A DNA stretch of 64,000 nt from assembly GCF_000156335.1 (NCBI RefSeq), contig NZ_DS999213.1, positions 1,209,365 through 1,273,364 of the forward strand, given 5' to 3'. The notes under the pieces are model-generated. The model searched no databases. It was not told where the DNA came from and saw only the letters and a program-made list of their open reading frames with translations. Made by a program: the position numbers and the translations under genes. Below are positions 10,533-20,094 of the stretch, piece by piece (within the stretch, counting starts at the first letter, position 1; every line of letters starts with the position of its first letter). Origin of the DNA: Roseobacter sp. GAI101 (lineage in GTDB: Bacteria; Pseudomonadota; Alphaproteobacteria; Rhodobacterales; Rhodobacteraceae).

Positions 10533-12403
10533 ATGACGCAATCCCCGGACACCGCAGAAAACACTGTGCGCCACCCGCTTGATCCGATTACGGCCCACGA
10601 AATCCAGACCCTGAAAGCTGTCCTTGCCGAGGCTGGACATGGTGGCCCACAGATGCGCTATGCCTATGTCATGCTGCGCGAACCGGACCATGGCGTGCTT
10701 GACTAATTCCGGATCGGGGATGCGGTTCCGCGGGAACTGGGCGTTCTGGTAACCGATTTGCAGGCCAACACAGCCCGCGAAATGGTTGTCGACATCCCCG
10801 CATGCACCATCCTGCGTGATCGCCCCCTGGATCCCGCAACCGATGGCTGGGGCCCGATACTGGACGAAGACTACCTTGCCGCCGGCGACATCGCCAAGGC
10901 TGATCCCGCCTATGTCGCCGCGATGGCCAAACGTGGCATCACCAATCTGGACGAGGTGTGCTGTGCGCCCCTGTCAGCGGGGGTTTTCGGCCATGCGGAA
11001 GAGATCGGAAAACGTATGATCCGCGTGCTAAGCTTTCATGCCAAGGAAAAGACCCACAGCATGTTCGCCCATCCGATCGACGGGATCGTGGCGCATGTAA
11101 ACCTGACCGAGCGCAAGGTGATGCGGCTTAGCGACACGGGTTATCTGCATGTGCCCCAGGATTCAGGCGACTATCTGGACCCTGAAGTGACCGGACCGAT
11201 GCGCGACACGATGAAACCGTTGACGATCACCCAGCCCGACGGGGCCAGCTTTGAAATCAAAGACAATGTCCTGACCTGGCAGAACTGGCACATCCGCGTC
11301 GGTTTCAATGGGCGCGAGGGGTTGACCCTGCATGACATCAGCTTTGACGACCAAGGCACGCGCCGCAAGATCCTGAACCGGGCGTCGGTGTCGGAAATGG
11401 TCGTTCCCTACGGCGAACCGTCGCCGAACCACAACTGGCAGAATTACTTTGACGCGGGAGAATACACGTTCGGGCGTCTGGCAAAATCGCTGGTTCTGGG
11501 CTGTGACTGTCTGGGCAAGATACACTATGTCGACGCCACCGTGGTCGACGATTTCTGTGAACCCGTCCCGATCAGAAACGCGATCTGCATCCACGAAGAA
11601 GACTTTGGCACGCTGTGGAAACACACCGATTTCTTCACGGGCCAAGGCACCGTGCGCCGCCAGCGCCGTCAGGTGGTGTCGTTTTTCGTGACCGTCGGCC
11701 CGAAGGCCCGTATGAATTCGCCACCGAAATGGCACCGGGTCTGGGCGCTCCGATCCACCAACACATGTTCTCGGCGCGGCTGGACGTGGCGATCGACGGC
11801 CAGCGCAATCATGTGGACGAGATCGAGGTCAAGCGCCTGCCAATGAGCGATACGAACCCGGTCGGCAACGCCTTTACCCGCACCATCACCCGTCTGACGT
11901 CCGAAACCGACGCACAACGCGACGCCGCCAATGACAAGGGGCGCGTCTGGCGCATCGGCTCGAACGAACGCAAGAACCGTTTCGGTGACGCCACCGGCTT
12001 TGTGCTGATCCCCGAAGGTCAGCCACTCTTGCTGGCCGCTGATGCCGCATCGATCCGCAAGCGGGCCGGTTTCGCCACGCATAGTCTTTGGGTGACGCAG
12101 TTTGATCGCGACGAACTTTGGGCTGCTGGCTATACTCCGAACCAACATCCAGGCGGCGCGGGTCTGCCCAGCTATGCTGCGGGCAACCGGTCTGTCGATG
12201 ATGAGGACATTGTCGTCTGGCACACTTTCGGTCTGACCCATTTTCCGCGGAGTGAAGACTGGCCGATCATGCCGGTGGACTATGCCGGCTTCAAGCTGCG
12301 GCCCGAAAACTTCTTTGACCGCAACCCCACGCTGGACGTTCCCGAAGACCCCAATGGCGCGCGCAAAGACGGTGGCTCATCCTGCTGTCATGGGGCCGAC
12401 TGA
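10533..12403 (+). pseudogene. Copper-containing amine oxidase, inactivated
   Basis: Remnant of a TPQ/copper primary-amine oxidase. The reading frame starts at ATG 10533 after GGAGA and hits an in-frame TAA at 10704-10706. It resumes in the same frame (VPRELGVLVTD...) to about 11690, then shifts to another frame ending at 12403. Recognisable family blocks are YFDAGEY, the HQHMFSARLD copper ligands and GLTHFPRSEDWPIMP with the third copper His. At the frame junction the text passes from VVSFFVTVG straight to PYEFATEMAPGLGAP, so some tens of residues including the Asn-Tyr-Asp motif, whose Tyr becomes TPQ, are missing. It cannot encode an active enzyme. Confidence 0.88.
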
Positions 12404-12817
12404 TCGCATGAGAAAGTTTGACCACCTCACGAAACCCTAACACCGTAAAATACAATGGCTGGATGTCATCGCCCTTGGCCGCAGCGATGATCCTGGCACG
12501 GAACAGTGTTGTCTGAAGTATCAAGGGATCGGCCAAGTTTTCGGCAGTCTTACCATCCTGCGGGCGCTTACCTTGGGTGGGTAAACGGGGAACAGTTCAG
12601 TTCAATATACACAGTTTTCTAAAGCCATTCAGAGCACATCTCAGGCCACCTGCGGCCTCAACGTCCAGCGCGGACGAATGCGCCAACTATGGGGGTTCGC
12701 AGGTCACTCCGATCCTCGCGGTTGAATACTTTCAATCACACCAGCAAGCCTCTTGGACTGCTTTTAAGAAGGTCTTTAGGACCGATTGAAGCGCCGAAAT
12801 CCCACCCGCTTCGGAGA
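12404..12817. other. Intergenic stretch, no gene recognised
   Basis: 414 bp between the amine oxidase remnant and the end of the chemotaxis gene. Short open frames occur on both strands but have no ribosome site or recognisable motif. A minus-strand frame at about 12410-12536 (MADPLILQTTLF...) looks protein-like for some 50 residues and could be a gene fragment, but I could not identify it. Confidence 0.4.
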
Positions 12818-14521
12818 TCACGCAACCTTGCTTTCCCGGGTTTCAGGCTCGGACGTCTGGAAACGGTGGGTCAATTCCCGCAGCGCAGTCGCGCTTTTGG
12901 CGAGGCTGATACATGCAGCATTCGTCTCTTCGAACTTTGCGGCATTAAGTTGGGTCGCCGCGCCCAAGTCCGAAATTGAGGAGTTAAGGGTTGAAATCTC
13001 CACGCTCTGTGTCTGACTGCTTTGCGCAATTACATCCATTTTCGAAGTAGTCCCCAGGACGGCGGTGACAACTTCCTTGAGGGCGATCACCGTATCGGCG
13101 ATCTTTTTGGACCCTTTGGCGACTTGTGCTTCAGAACGGTTGATCAATGCGCGGATGTCCGTGGCACTTTCAGATGATCTTTGTGCGAGGGCGCGGACTT
13201 CGGATGCAATAACGGCGAAACCGCGCCCGGATTCGCCTGCCCGAGCAGCCTCAACCCCAGCATTGAGCGCAAGCAAGTTTGTCTGGAACGAAATGGAGTC
13301 GATGACTTCAATGATCTTGCCAATCTCCTGACTTCCATTTTGAATGGCCTCCATCGCGACGGACGCATCCGAGACGACATCACCGCTTTTCGATGCGCTG
13401 GATTGAGCATGTTGCGAGGACGTGTTCACTTCGGCAACCGTTCTGACGTTGTCGTTGACCGTCTTAGTCAAATCTTTCAGCGCGTTCGAAATATTGGTGA
13501 GCGTCATCGCCTGCTCTTCGGTTTGCTTGGCCAGATGATCAGTCGATGTGGAGATCTCATGAATTTCAAAATCCATCTGCGTCGATCTGTTCGCGACTTC
13601 GGAAACCATATCCTCAAGCGACTGAACCGCCGTGTTGAAACCCTCTTTCAATTCATTGTACTGGGGTGGGAATTCCTTGACAATTCTGGTGGTTAGATCA
13701 CCGGCTTCAAGCTGCGCCAAGCCCATGCGAAGGGCTTCGACGATGCCCGCTTGTTCCTGAGTTCTTGCCAGATCTCTTTCCATCTCGACTTGCTGGTTTT
13801 TCTGTCTTTCTGTCTCCAGACCCACCCGGTTTGCCTCTGTTTCGTTCAAACGTGCCAGTGATGCTTCTGCCTTTTCTTTCGCGGAATGTGCATCTTCCTT
13901 GGCACGCTCCGACTCCGTTTGCGAAACCTGCGCATCCTGTCGGGCGGCGTCAGAAAGTCTCAGGCTTTGCTCCAACGCATCCGCCTTAACCTCCATCTCT
14001 TTGTTCAGACGCTGAAGTTCGAGAACCGCAATCACCAAGGCAGCAGTCTCGAATACAACGATCACGGCGTGTACTGCAGTACGCCCGATATTCTCTGCAA
14101 AACCACCGGAGGGGTAGACCAGCGACGGCATGAACACCGTCAGCGACGCATGGTGCACGGCGATGACAACGGCACCGACAAGCAAGGCCGGAACGCTGCG
14201 CAGCGCGACAAGACAAGCCAGCAAGGCGAAGAAAAACATGTGGCTGTCAATCTGCCACGGGTGTCCTTGAAAGGCGTTTGTAAACGCGATGGCTTGGCCA
14301 ATCAAAGCAATGGCAGCACCAATCGAAAGCAGGTTCGACTGGCTGCGCCCCATCATGAAACCGAAGGCAAGAAAAACTGTTGAGACGACGGCGGTCGAAA
14401 TCATCGCCGTTCCAACAAGGGCAGCGATCAGTGTGACGCAGGGGAACATTAACGCCGAGGTCCAGAATATCATTCGAACGGGTGACGAGGTAATGTTTGA
14501 AAACAGCATTTTTTGTTCCAT
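12818..14521 (-). CDS. Methyl-accepting chemotaxis protein
   Basis: Receptor of 567 aa. Residues about 15-170 hold several hydrophobic segments without a large periplasmic domain, so sensing is probably within or near the membrane. Residues about 175-290 are a charged coiled coil, followed by a HAMP-like linker ([10 protein letters not shown]). The C-terminal signalling tip is clear: [20 protein letters not shown] and [18 protein letters not shown] bind CheA/CheW. The ATG at 14521 follows a GTG at 14524 that overlaps the stop of the upstream gene (TAGTG), so the two genes are coupled. No other che gene is near. Confidence 0.93.
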   Translation of the reverse strand: MEQKMLFSNITSSPVRMIFWTSALMFPCVTLIAALVGTAMISTAVVSTVFLAFGFMMGRSQSNLLSIGAAIALIGQAIAFTNAFQGHPWQIDSHMFFFALLACLVALRSVPALLVGAVVIAVHHASLTVFMPSLVYPSGGFAENIGRTAVHAVIVVFETAALVIAVLELQRLNKEMEVKADALEQSLRLSDAARQDAQVSQTESERAKEDAHSAKEKAEASLARLNETEANRVGLETERQKNQQVEMERDLARTQEQAGIVEALRMGLAQLEAGDLTTRIVKEFPPQYNELKEGFNTAVQSLEDMVSEVANRSTQMDFEIHEISTSTDHLAKQTEEQAMTLTNISNALKDLTKTVNDNVRTVAEVNTSSQHAQSSASKSGDVVSDASVAMEAIQNGSQEIGKIIEVIDSISFQTNLLALNAGVEAARAGESGRGFAVIASEVRALAQRSSESATDIRALINRSEAQVAKGSKKIADTVIALKEVVTAVLGTTSKMDVIAQSSQTQSVEISTLNSSISDLGAATQLNAAKFEETNAACISLAKSATALRELTHRFQTSEPETRESKVA

Positions 14522-14523
14522 CA

Positions 14524-14847
14524 CTAGCTAACCGACTCTTTGATTTTAATCCCGCAGAGCAAGGCCAATGCACTTGCGGGCATGATTAGATAACCGGATT
14601 TTTGTAAATCCGCATGTCCGGTTGGCACTGCGGTGATCAACCGGGCGAAAGTGGCACGCAGCGGCCCGATTTCCTTGGCCCCGACACGCGCAAGATCGCG
14701 TGTCAGACCAGCTGATGCGCGGGGTTCGAGAACCAGATATATGTCGGCACCGTCCGGACGGCCCGATTGCGCCATGGCGAATGTCACGGGACCGATGGTC
14801 ATGGCAAGAAGGAGAGCCGCACAGAGCCAGAGACTGGTTTTAATCAT
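14524..14847 (-). CDS. Small exported protein coupled to the chemotaxis receptor
   Basis: 107 aa, not recognised. Residues 1-26 read as a signal peptide ending in FAMA-QSG. The mature part is short, with a hydrophobic patch near the C-terminus ([13 protein letters not shown]). Its TAG stop overlaps the GTG/ATG start of the chemotaxis receptor gene, so it is probably translated with it. A periplasmic partner or ligand-binding helper for the receptor is possible but is only inferred from the coupling. Confidence 0.6.
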   Translation of the reverse strand: MIKTSLWLCAALLLAMTIGPVTFAMAQSGRPDGADIYLVLEPRASAGLTRDLARVGAKEIGPLRATFARLITAVPTGHADLQKSGYLIMPASALALLCGIKIKESVS

Positions 14848-15124
14848 GGCTTGACCTAAGCGATCTTGAGTTACCTTTAGGTTAAGGCCTCAAAGGACTG
14901 CCGCTGGCATTGCTGAAAAGTTTAACCGAACAGGCAATTTCCAACCAAGATGGGAGCTATGATTATGGTGGTCTAGAGAACTGTAAAGCGCGGTAAGCCT
15001 TGAGTTATCTCATCCAAAACTCATGTGATTAAAGAATAAAAGTAATTATATTTCAGTGCATTGATGAACTTCATTAATCCACCCCACATCCGCTTGTTCG
15101 CGATTTCCTGTTCCTCATAAAAAG

Positions 15125-16075
15125 CTAAAGCAAGATGGCAACAATCACCTTACCAACGTCCGACGTTTGAATGCTGGCATCAGGTGCGCTGAGCGTTGTC
15201 AGCACGGCTGTCACCAACAGGACCCCAGCCACAAAAACCGACTCGAGCAGGATCGACTGGCGCAATCTGACACCTGCACCGGGGGCATTGCGCTGCAATT
15301 CAGGGGTCAGCCGCATCTTGTTCCATGCGGCAAGGCCAAGCACGGCCAGAAACAACCCCAGTTTGATGGCAAAAAACTGGCCATAGGGAGTGTAGAGCGC
15401 CCCGAGGAAATCACCTGTCAAAATCCAGAGCGCCACGCCTCCGGCGACCGTTAAGGCGGCAACCACCCCCATCGCTTTGCGTCCGAATTCATGCGCTACG
15501 GCCCCCGCCCCTTGTCCGGCCCCCGCCCCTTGTCCGGCGGGCTGCCCCGCAAGACGGTAGAGCGGCGCAAACGAACCGACCCAGAACGCCAAGCCCAGGA
15601 TATGAGAGGTGATCAGGACAGCCAGCAAGAGCCTTGGTTCTTCCAGCGCATGACCACGCATGATGAATGAGGCTGCGACAATGCACGCCCCCAGAACCGC
15701 CAGGCTTTGTCCGGACCAATGACGGATGACGATCGCACAGATCAACGCCAAACCCACAAGACGCAGCGCCACGCTGGTCCCCAAGGGGCTATCAGCGACC
15801 ATCGTCAGCAGCATCGGATCGGCAGCCCCCTGCCAGGTGCCCCCCATCAGAAAACTCGCACGCAGGGGCAGACGCAACACCGACAGGACGGCTGCCAAGA
15901 CAGCGCAGGAAATGGCGATCCGTTTAAGGATTTGCACTTCGGATTCCGGCAGCGTTTTCAGAGAGATGGCGCTTAGCACACTGCCCGCCGCCAGCAGCGT
16001 CGTCACATAGACCAGCGCCTTGGTACCAATCGACAGCCATGTCAGCATATCGGCAGTCGCAAGGGTGCCTAGCAT
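15125..16075 (-). CDS. copD: Copper resistance membrane protein CopD
   Basis: 316-aa inner-membrane protein with about eight hydrophobic segments, matching the CopD/YebZ copper-transport family. It lies directly downstream of copC (6-bp gap), the usual pairing; together they are thought to move copper from periplasm to cytoplasm or protect the periplasm. A loop near residue 185 holds a small GQGAGAGQGAGA repeat, caused by a duplicated C-rich stretch near 15499-15535. Confidence 0.88.
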   Translation of the reverse strand: MLGTLATADMLTWLSIGTKALVYVTTLLAAGSVLSAISLKTLPESEVQILKRIAISCAVLAAVLSVLRLPLRASFLMGGTWQGAADPMLLTMVADSPLGTSVALRLVGLALICAIVIRHWSGQSLAVLGACIVAASFIMRGHALEEPRLLLAVLITSHILGLAFWVGSFAPLYRLAGQPAGQGAGAGQGAGAVAHEFGRKAMGVVAALTVAGGVALWILTGDFLGALYTPYGQFFAIKLGLFLAVLGLAAWNKMRLTPELQRNAPGAGVRLRQSILLESVFVAGVLLVTAVLTTLSAPDASIQTSDVGKVIVAILL

Positions 16076-16081
16076 GATCTG

Positions 16082-16441
16082 TCAGTCCGAAATTTCAAAG
16101 CTGAAGGCCCCTTGCATCGGGTGCCCGTCCCCGGCCAATCCGCGCCAGTCAACCTTGTATTCGCCGGGTGGCAAGTCGTCGGGTTCAGCCGTGAAATTTT
16201 TGACCGGCTGCATGTTATCATTGCGCGTCAGGGCATGTTCGGTGCCGGTCTGGTCCGTCAAGGACACCAGCGTCACCCGCAGTGGCATCGTGAACGTCAT
16301 ACCGATCAGATCAGGGGCCATGGCCAAGACTGCGCCATCGGCAGGCTGCGTGGCTTCCTTTTTGGAGTGAGCCTCCGCAGGTGCCGTAAGACATCCAAAG
16401 GCAACCGCAAACGCCGCCATCTGTCGTACATAAAGCTTCAT
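16082..16441 (-). CDS. copC: Periplasmic copper-binding protein CopC
   Basis: 119-aa exported protein of the CopC family. The signal peptide ends APAEA-HS, which would leave the conserved copper-binding histidine at the mature N-terminus. The C-terminal GHPMQGAFSFEI block carries the second conserved His. Family length and the CopD partner downstream agree. It binds copper in the periplasm. Confidence 0.9.
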   Translation of the reverse strand: MKLYVRQMAAFAVAFGCLTAPAEAHSKKEATQPADGAVLAMAPDLIGMTFTMPLRVTLVSLTDQTGTEHALTRNDNMQPVKNFTAEPDDLPPGEYKVDWRGLAGDGHPMQGAFSFEISD

Positions 16442-16535
16442 CGAAACATCCTTTTTATCATCGGCCCCGCAGGCCGAGGCATTTCAACGGTAAGCTGGCC
16501 AGAAAGCAACCTCTTTGGCCAGCCCACGTCCTTGC

Positions 16536-16880
16536 TTATTCGGGTATCATGCCGGCGATGGCAAACATACCGTCTTCGCCTTTGATCAGCATAAGCGTGA
16601 CGGCATCACCTGCGGCAACATCTCCCATCGCCAATGCATCGGGCATCAATGCCATATCCATGGTCATCGCAGGCCAGCCGATTTCGGGGATCGGCTCGTG
16701 GCTGACGTTGGCGGTACCGTCACCGATCGCATTCACGATGGCCTTCGTGTGCACAGCTTCCTCCATCTGCGCGTCAGTCATTCCCATTTTGGCATGGTCC
16801 ATCGTCGAATGGTCCATTTGGGCATATGCAACCGGTGCGGTCATACCAAAGGCCACAAGGGTCAAAGAGAGCGTTTTCAT
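16536..16880 (-). CDS. cusF: CusF-like periplasmic copper chaperone
   Basis: 114 aa with a signal peptide (to VAYA). A Met/His-rich linker MDHSTMDHAKMGM is followed by a CusF domain. The Cu(I)/Ag(I) motif is intact: H, then W eight residues on, then MTM (SHEPIPEIGWPAMTMDM), as in CusF with its Trp cation-pi contact. It lies 34 bp downstream of cusA, so it presumably hands Cu(I) to the CusAB pump. Confidence 0.88.
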   Translation of the reverse strand: MKTLSLTLVAFGMTAPVAYAQMDHSTMDHAKMGMTDAQMEEAVHTKAIVNAIGDGTANVSHEPIPEIGWPAMTMDMALMPDALAMGDVAAGDAVTLMLIKGEDGMFAIAGMIPE

Positions 16881-16914
16881 AAGTCGTCCTTTCAGGTTGG
16901 GTTAATTCATTGGC

Positions 16915-19900
16915 CTATTCGGCCGGGACTGGTGCTGCCGTCGGGCCGGGCCCGCGCGACAATTCGCGGTTGACCCGTTTCAGGGCCAGCCGCTTCCAGA
17001 TCACGAAGATCGCTGGAATGACAAAAAGCGTCAGCAAGGTGGCCGTGGCCATTCCGCCGACCATCGGGGCCGCAATCCGCTGCATGATCTCGGACCCCGT
17101 GCCGGTGCCGTACATGATGGGGATCAGCCCGGCAAAGATCGTGGCCACAGTCATGATCTTGGGCCGCACACGCAGCAATGCCCCCTCAAAGACTACCTCC
17201 TCGACGTCCAGCGGGGTCATTTTGCGGGCATCCTCCGCAGCCTGTGCCCGGCGCTTTTCCCAGGCAAGGTTAAGGTATAAAAGCATGACAATCGCCGTTT
17301 CCACCGCAACCCCTGCAAGCGCGATAAAGCCCACCAGCACGGCGACCGAGATGTCGAAGCTGAGATACCACAAGAACCAGACCCCGCCCGCCAAGGCGAC
17401 CGGCAGGGCCGCAAGGATGATCGCCACCTCGATCACCCGGTTGAAGGCCATGAACAGCATCAGCGTGATGATCAAAAGCGTCGCGGGGGCCACCAGTTTC
17501 AGCCGTTCCTGCATGCGTTCGATATATTCATATTGACCCGACCACGTGATGGAATATCCAGTCGGCAGCGTGACCTGTTCGGCGACGCGCGTGCGGGCCT
17601 GTTCGACATACCCGCCCAGATCGCGGCCCTTGATGTCGATGAACACGAACCCCGTGCGCCGCGCATTTTCAGACCGGATCATCGCAGGGCCATCGACCAC
17701 TTTGATTTCCGCCAGTGTTCCCAACGGGATATGCGCGCCCGACGGTGTGACCACCGGCAAATCGCGCAGCCGTTCGGGGCTGTTGCGCCAGTCCTGCGGA
17801 TAGCGCAGGTTGATCGGAAACCGTTCAAGTCCTTCGACGGATTCCGACACCTGCATGCCACCGATTGCCGTCTGCACCACGTCCTGAACATCGCGCACCG
17901 TCATCATATAGCGGGCGGCCGCCGCGCGGTCGGGGTTGATCTCGATAAAGCGCCCGCCGATGGGCCGTTCCGCATAGGCCGATGCAGTGCCGTCGATGCC
18001 GGTGACCACGCGCTCTACCTCGATCCCGATCTGTTCGATCACGCCCAGATCAGCGCCCGAGATCTTGACCCCCACAGGGGTCTTGATGCCCGTGGCCAGC
18101 ATGTCGATGCGGTTCTTGATCGGCTGGATCCAGACGTTTGTCACACCGGGGATCTGCACGACGCGGTCCAGTTCGCTGCGGATGTCCTCCATCGTCATGC
18201 CGGGTCGCCATTCGGCTTCGGGCCGCAGCTGGATCGTCGTCTCGATCATGGTCAGCGGGGCCGGATCGGTCGCGGTGTCAGCGCGCCCCAGCTTGCCATG
18301 CACGGTCAGCACCTCTGGCACGGTGGCGATCAGGCGGTCGGATTGTTGCAGCACCTCGCGCGCCTTGCCGATAGACACGCCGGGGTACAGCGACGGCATG
18401 TAAAGAAAATCACCTTCGTTCAGTTCGGGCATGAATTCGGTCCCGATGCGTTGCAGCGGCCACCACATCGAGGCCACCAGCGCCCCCGCCAGCACAGTCG
18501 TCGCCCATGGCCACGCGACGGCGGCATCCAGAAACGGCCGGTAGACGAAGATCACCAAGCGGTTAAGCGGATTCTTGCGCTCGGGGATGATCCGTCCGCG
18601 CACGAAATAGCCCATCAGCACAGGCACCAGCGTGACCGACAGGATCGCAGCCGCCGCCATGGCGTAGGTCTTGGTAAAGGCGAGCGGCTTGAACAGCCGC
18701 CCTTCCTGGCTTTCCAGCACAAACACCGGCAGGAAACTGACGGCGATGATGGCCAGCGAGAAGAACAACGCAGGGCCGACTTCCTCGCAACATTCCCGGA
18801 CGATCCGCCAGCGGTTCGCGTTGGTCAGCGTTTCCTTCTCAAGCCGCCGGTGCATCGCTTCGATCATTACGATCGCCGCGTCCACCATCGCACCGATGGC
18901 AATGGCGATGCCGCCCAACGACATGATATTGGCGTTCACCCCCTGAAATTTCATGATGATGAAAGCGGCAAAGATACCCAGTGGCAGCGACAGCAAAATC
19001 ACCAGCGATGACCGGACGTGCAGCAGGAACGCAGCGCAGACCAAAATGACGACGACGAATTCCTCGGTCAGTTTGTTTTGCAGATTCTCGATCGCGCGCT
19101 CGCTCACGCCCGCCCGGTTGTAGGTCGTCACGATCTCGACCCCTTCGGGCAGGCTTGTGCGCAGATCGTCGATCCGGGCTTCGACCGCCTTGATCGTGGC
19201 CAGTGCATTGCCGCCCCACCGCAGGATCACGACACCCCCAACAGCATCGCCGATCCCGTCGAATTCGCCCACACCGCGCCGCATTTCGGGGCCAAGACGG
19301 ATGTCGGCAACGTCCGCCAGTGTGATCGCCGCACCGCGCGCATTCACCATCAGCGGGGCCTTGGCCAGATCGGCAATCTCGTCGACATAGCCGGTCGACC
19401 GCACCATGAATTCGGCTTCGCCCATTTCGATAACGCTGCCGCCGGTTTCGCGGTTGGCCCCCTGAACCGCCTGCCGAATCTGTGCCAGTGTCACATCGTA
19501 GGCGCGCAGTTTGTTGGGGTCGACGACGACCTGATACTGTTTGACCATGCCGCCGATCGTGGCAACCTCTGACACACCGTCGACGGTTTGCAGTTCGTAT
19601 TTCAGGAACCAGTCCTGAAGCGTGCGCAGTTCGGCCAGATCATGTCCGCCCGTACGGTCGATCAAGGCGTATTGGTAGATCCAGCCGACCCCCGTCGCGT
19701 CCGGCCCAAGCTGGGGTGACACACCTTCGGGAAGGTTTGCAGTGAGCTGGCCCAGATATTCCAGCACCCGGGTCCGCGCCCAGTAAAGATCGGTGCCATC
19801 CTCGAAGACGACATAGACATAGCTGTCGCCGAAAAAGGAAAATCCCCGCACGTCGCTGGCCCCCGGCACGGCCAGCATGGCGGTGGCGATAGGATAGGTA

Positions 19901-20094
19901 ACCTGATCCTCGACCACCTGCGGGGCCTGCCCGGCGTAGGGCGTGCGCACGATGACCTGTACGTCGGACAGGTCCGGAATGGCATCGACCGGGGTTTCGC
20001 GGATCGCCCAAACCCCGACCACCGCCATCATCACTGCAAGGGCCAGAACGATCAGACGGTTCGCCAGCGACAGGCGAATGACCGCCGCGATCAT
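16915..20094 (-). CDS. cusA: Copper/silver efflux RND pump CusA
   Basis: Inner-membrane RND pump of 1059 aa, the normal length for the heavy-metal (HME) subfamily, with two sets of membrane segments and large periplasmic loops. The NRIDMLATGIKTPVGVKI block, with its metal-site Met, is the CusA/SilA type rather than the CzcA type, so monovalent copper/silver is the likely substrate. The start overlaps the 3' end of the adaptor gene by 4 bp (ATGA). No outer-membrane channel (CusC) gene is in the window. Confidence 0.93.
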   Translation of the reverse strand: MIAAVIRLSLANRLIVLALAVMMAVVGVWAIRETPVDAIPDLSDVQVIVRTPYAGQAPQVVEDQVTYPIATAMLAVPGASDVRGFSFFGDSYVYVVFEDGTDLYWARTRVLEYLGQLTANLPEGVSPQLGPDATGVGWIYQYALIDRTGGHDLAELRTLQDWFLKYELQTVDGVSEVATIGGMVKQYQVVVDPNKLRAYDVTLAQIRQAVQGANRETGGSVIEMGEAEFMVRSTGYVDEIADLAKAPLMVNARGAAITLADVADIRLGPEMRRGVGEFDGIGDAVGGVVILRWGGNALATIKAVEARIDDLRTSLPEGVEIVTTYNRAGVSERAIENLQNKLTEEFVVVILVCAAFLLHVRSSLVILLSLPLGIFAAFIIMKFQGVNANIMSLGGIAIAIGAMVDAAIVMIEAMHRRLEKETLTNANRWRIVRECCEEVGPALFFSLAIIAVSFLPVFVLESQEGRLFKPLAFTKTYAMAAAAILSVTLVPVLMGYFVRGRIIPERKNPLNRLVIFVYRPFLDAAVAWPWATTVLAGALVASMWWPLQRIGTEFMPELNEGDFLYMPSLYPGVSIGKAREVLQQSDRLIATVPEVLTVHGKLGRADTATDPAPLTMIETTIQLRPEAEWRPGMTMEDIRSELDRVVQIPGVTNVWIQPIKNRIDMLATGIKTPVGVKISGADLGVIEQIGIEVERVVTGIDGTASAYAERPIGGRFIEINPDRAAAARYMMTVRDVQDVVQTAIGGMQVSESVEGLERFPINLRYPQDWRNSPERLRDLPVVTPSGAHIPLGTLAEIKVVDGPAMIRSENARRTGFVFIDIKGRDLGGYVEQARTRVAEQVTLPTGYSITWSGQYEYIERMQERLKLVAPATLLIITLMLFMAFNRVIEVAIILAALPVALAGGVWFLWYLSFDISVAVLVGFIALAGVAVETAIVMLLYLNLAWEKRRAQAAEDARKMTPLDVEEVVFEGALLRVRPKIMTVATIFAGLIPIMYGTGTGSEIMQRIAAPMVGGMATATLLTLFVIPAIFVIWKRLALKRVNRELSRGPGPTAAPVPAE

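Noticed and set aside
17533..19011. Long plus-strand open frame (492 codons) opposite cusA
   Set aside because: It is antisense to an unmistakable RND pump gene, is His/Asp/Arg-rich and has no motif; open antisense frames are common in G+C-rich codon usage. The same applies to the frames opposite the glp genes and cusB.
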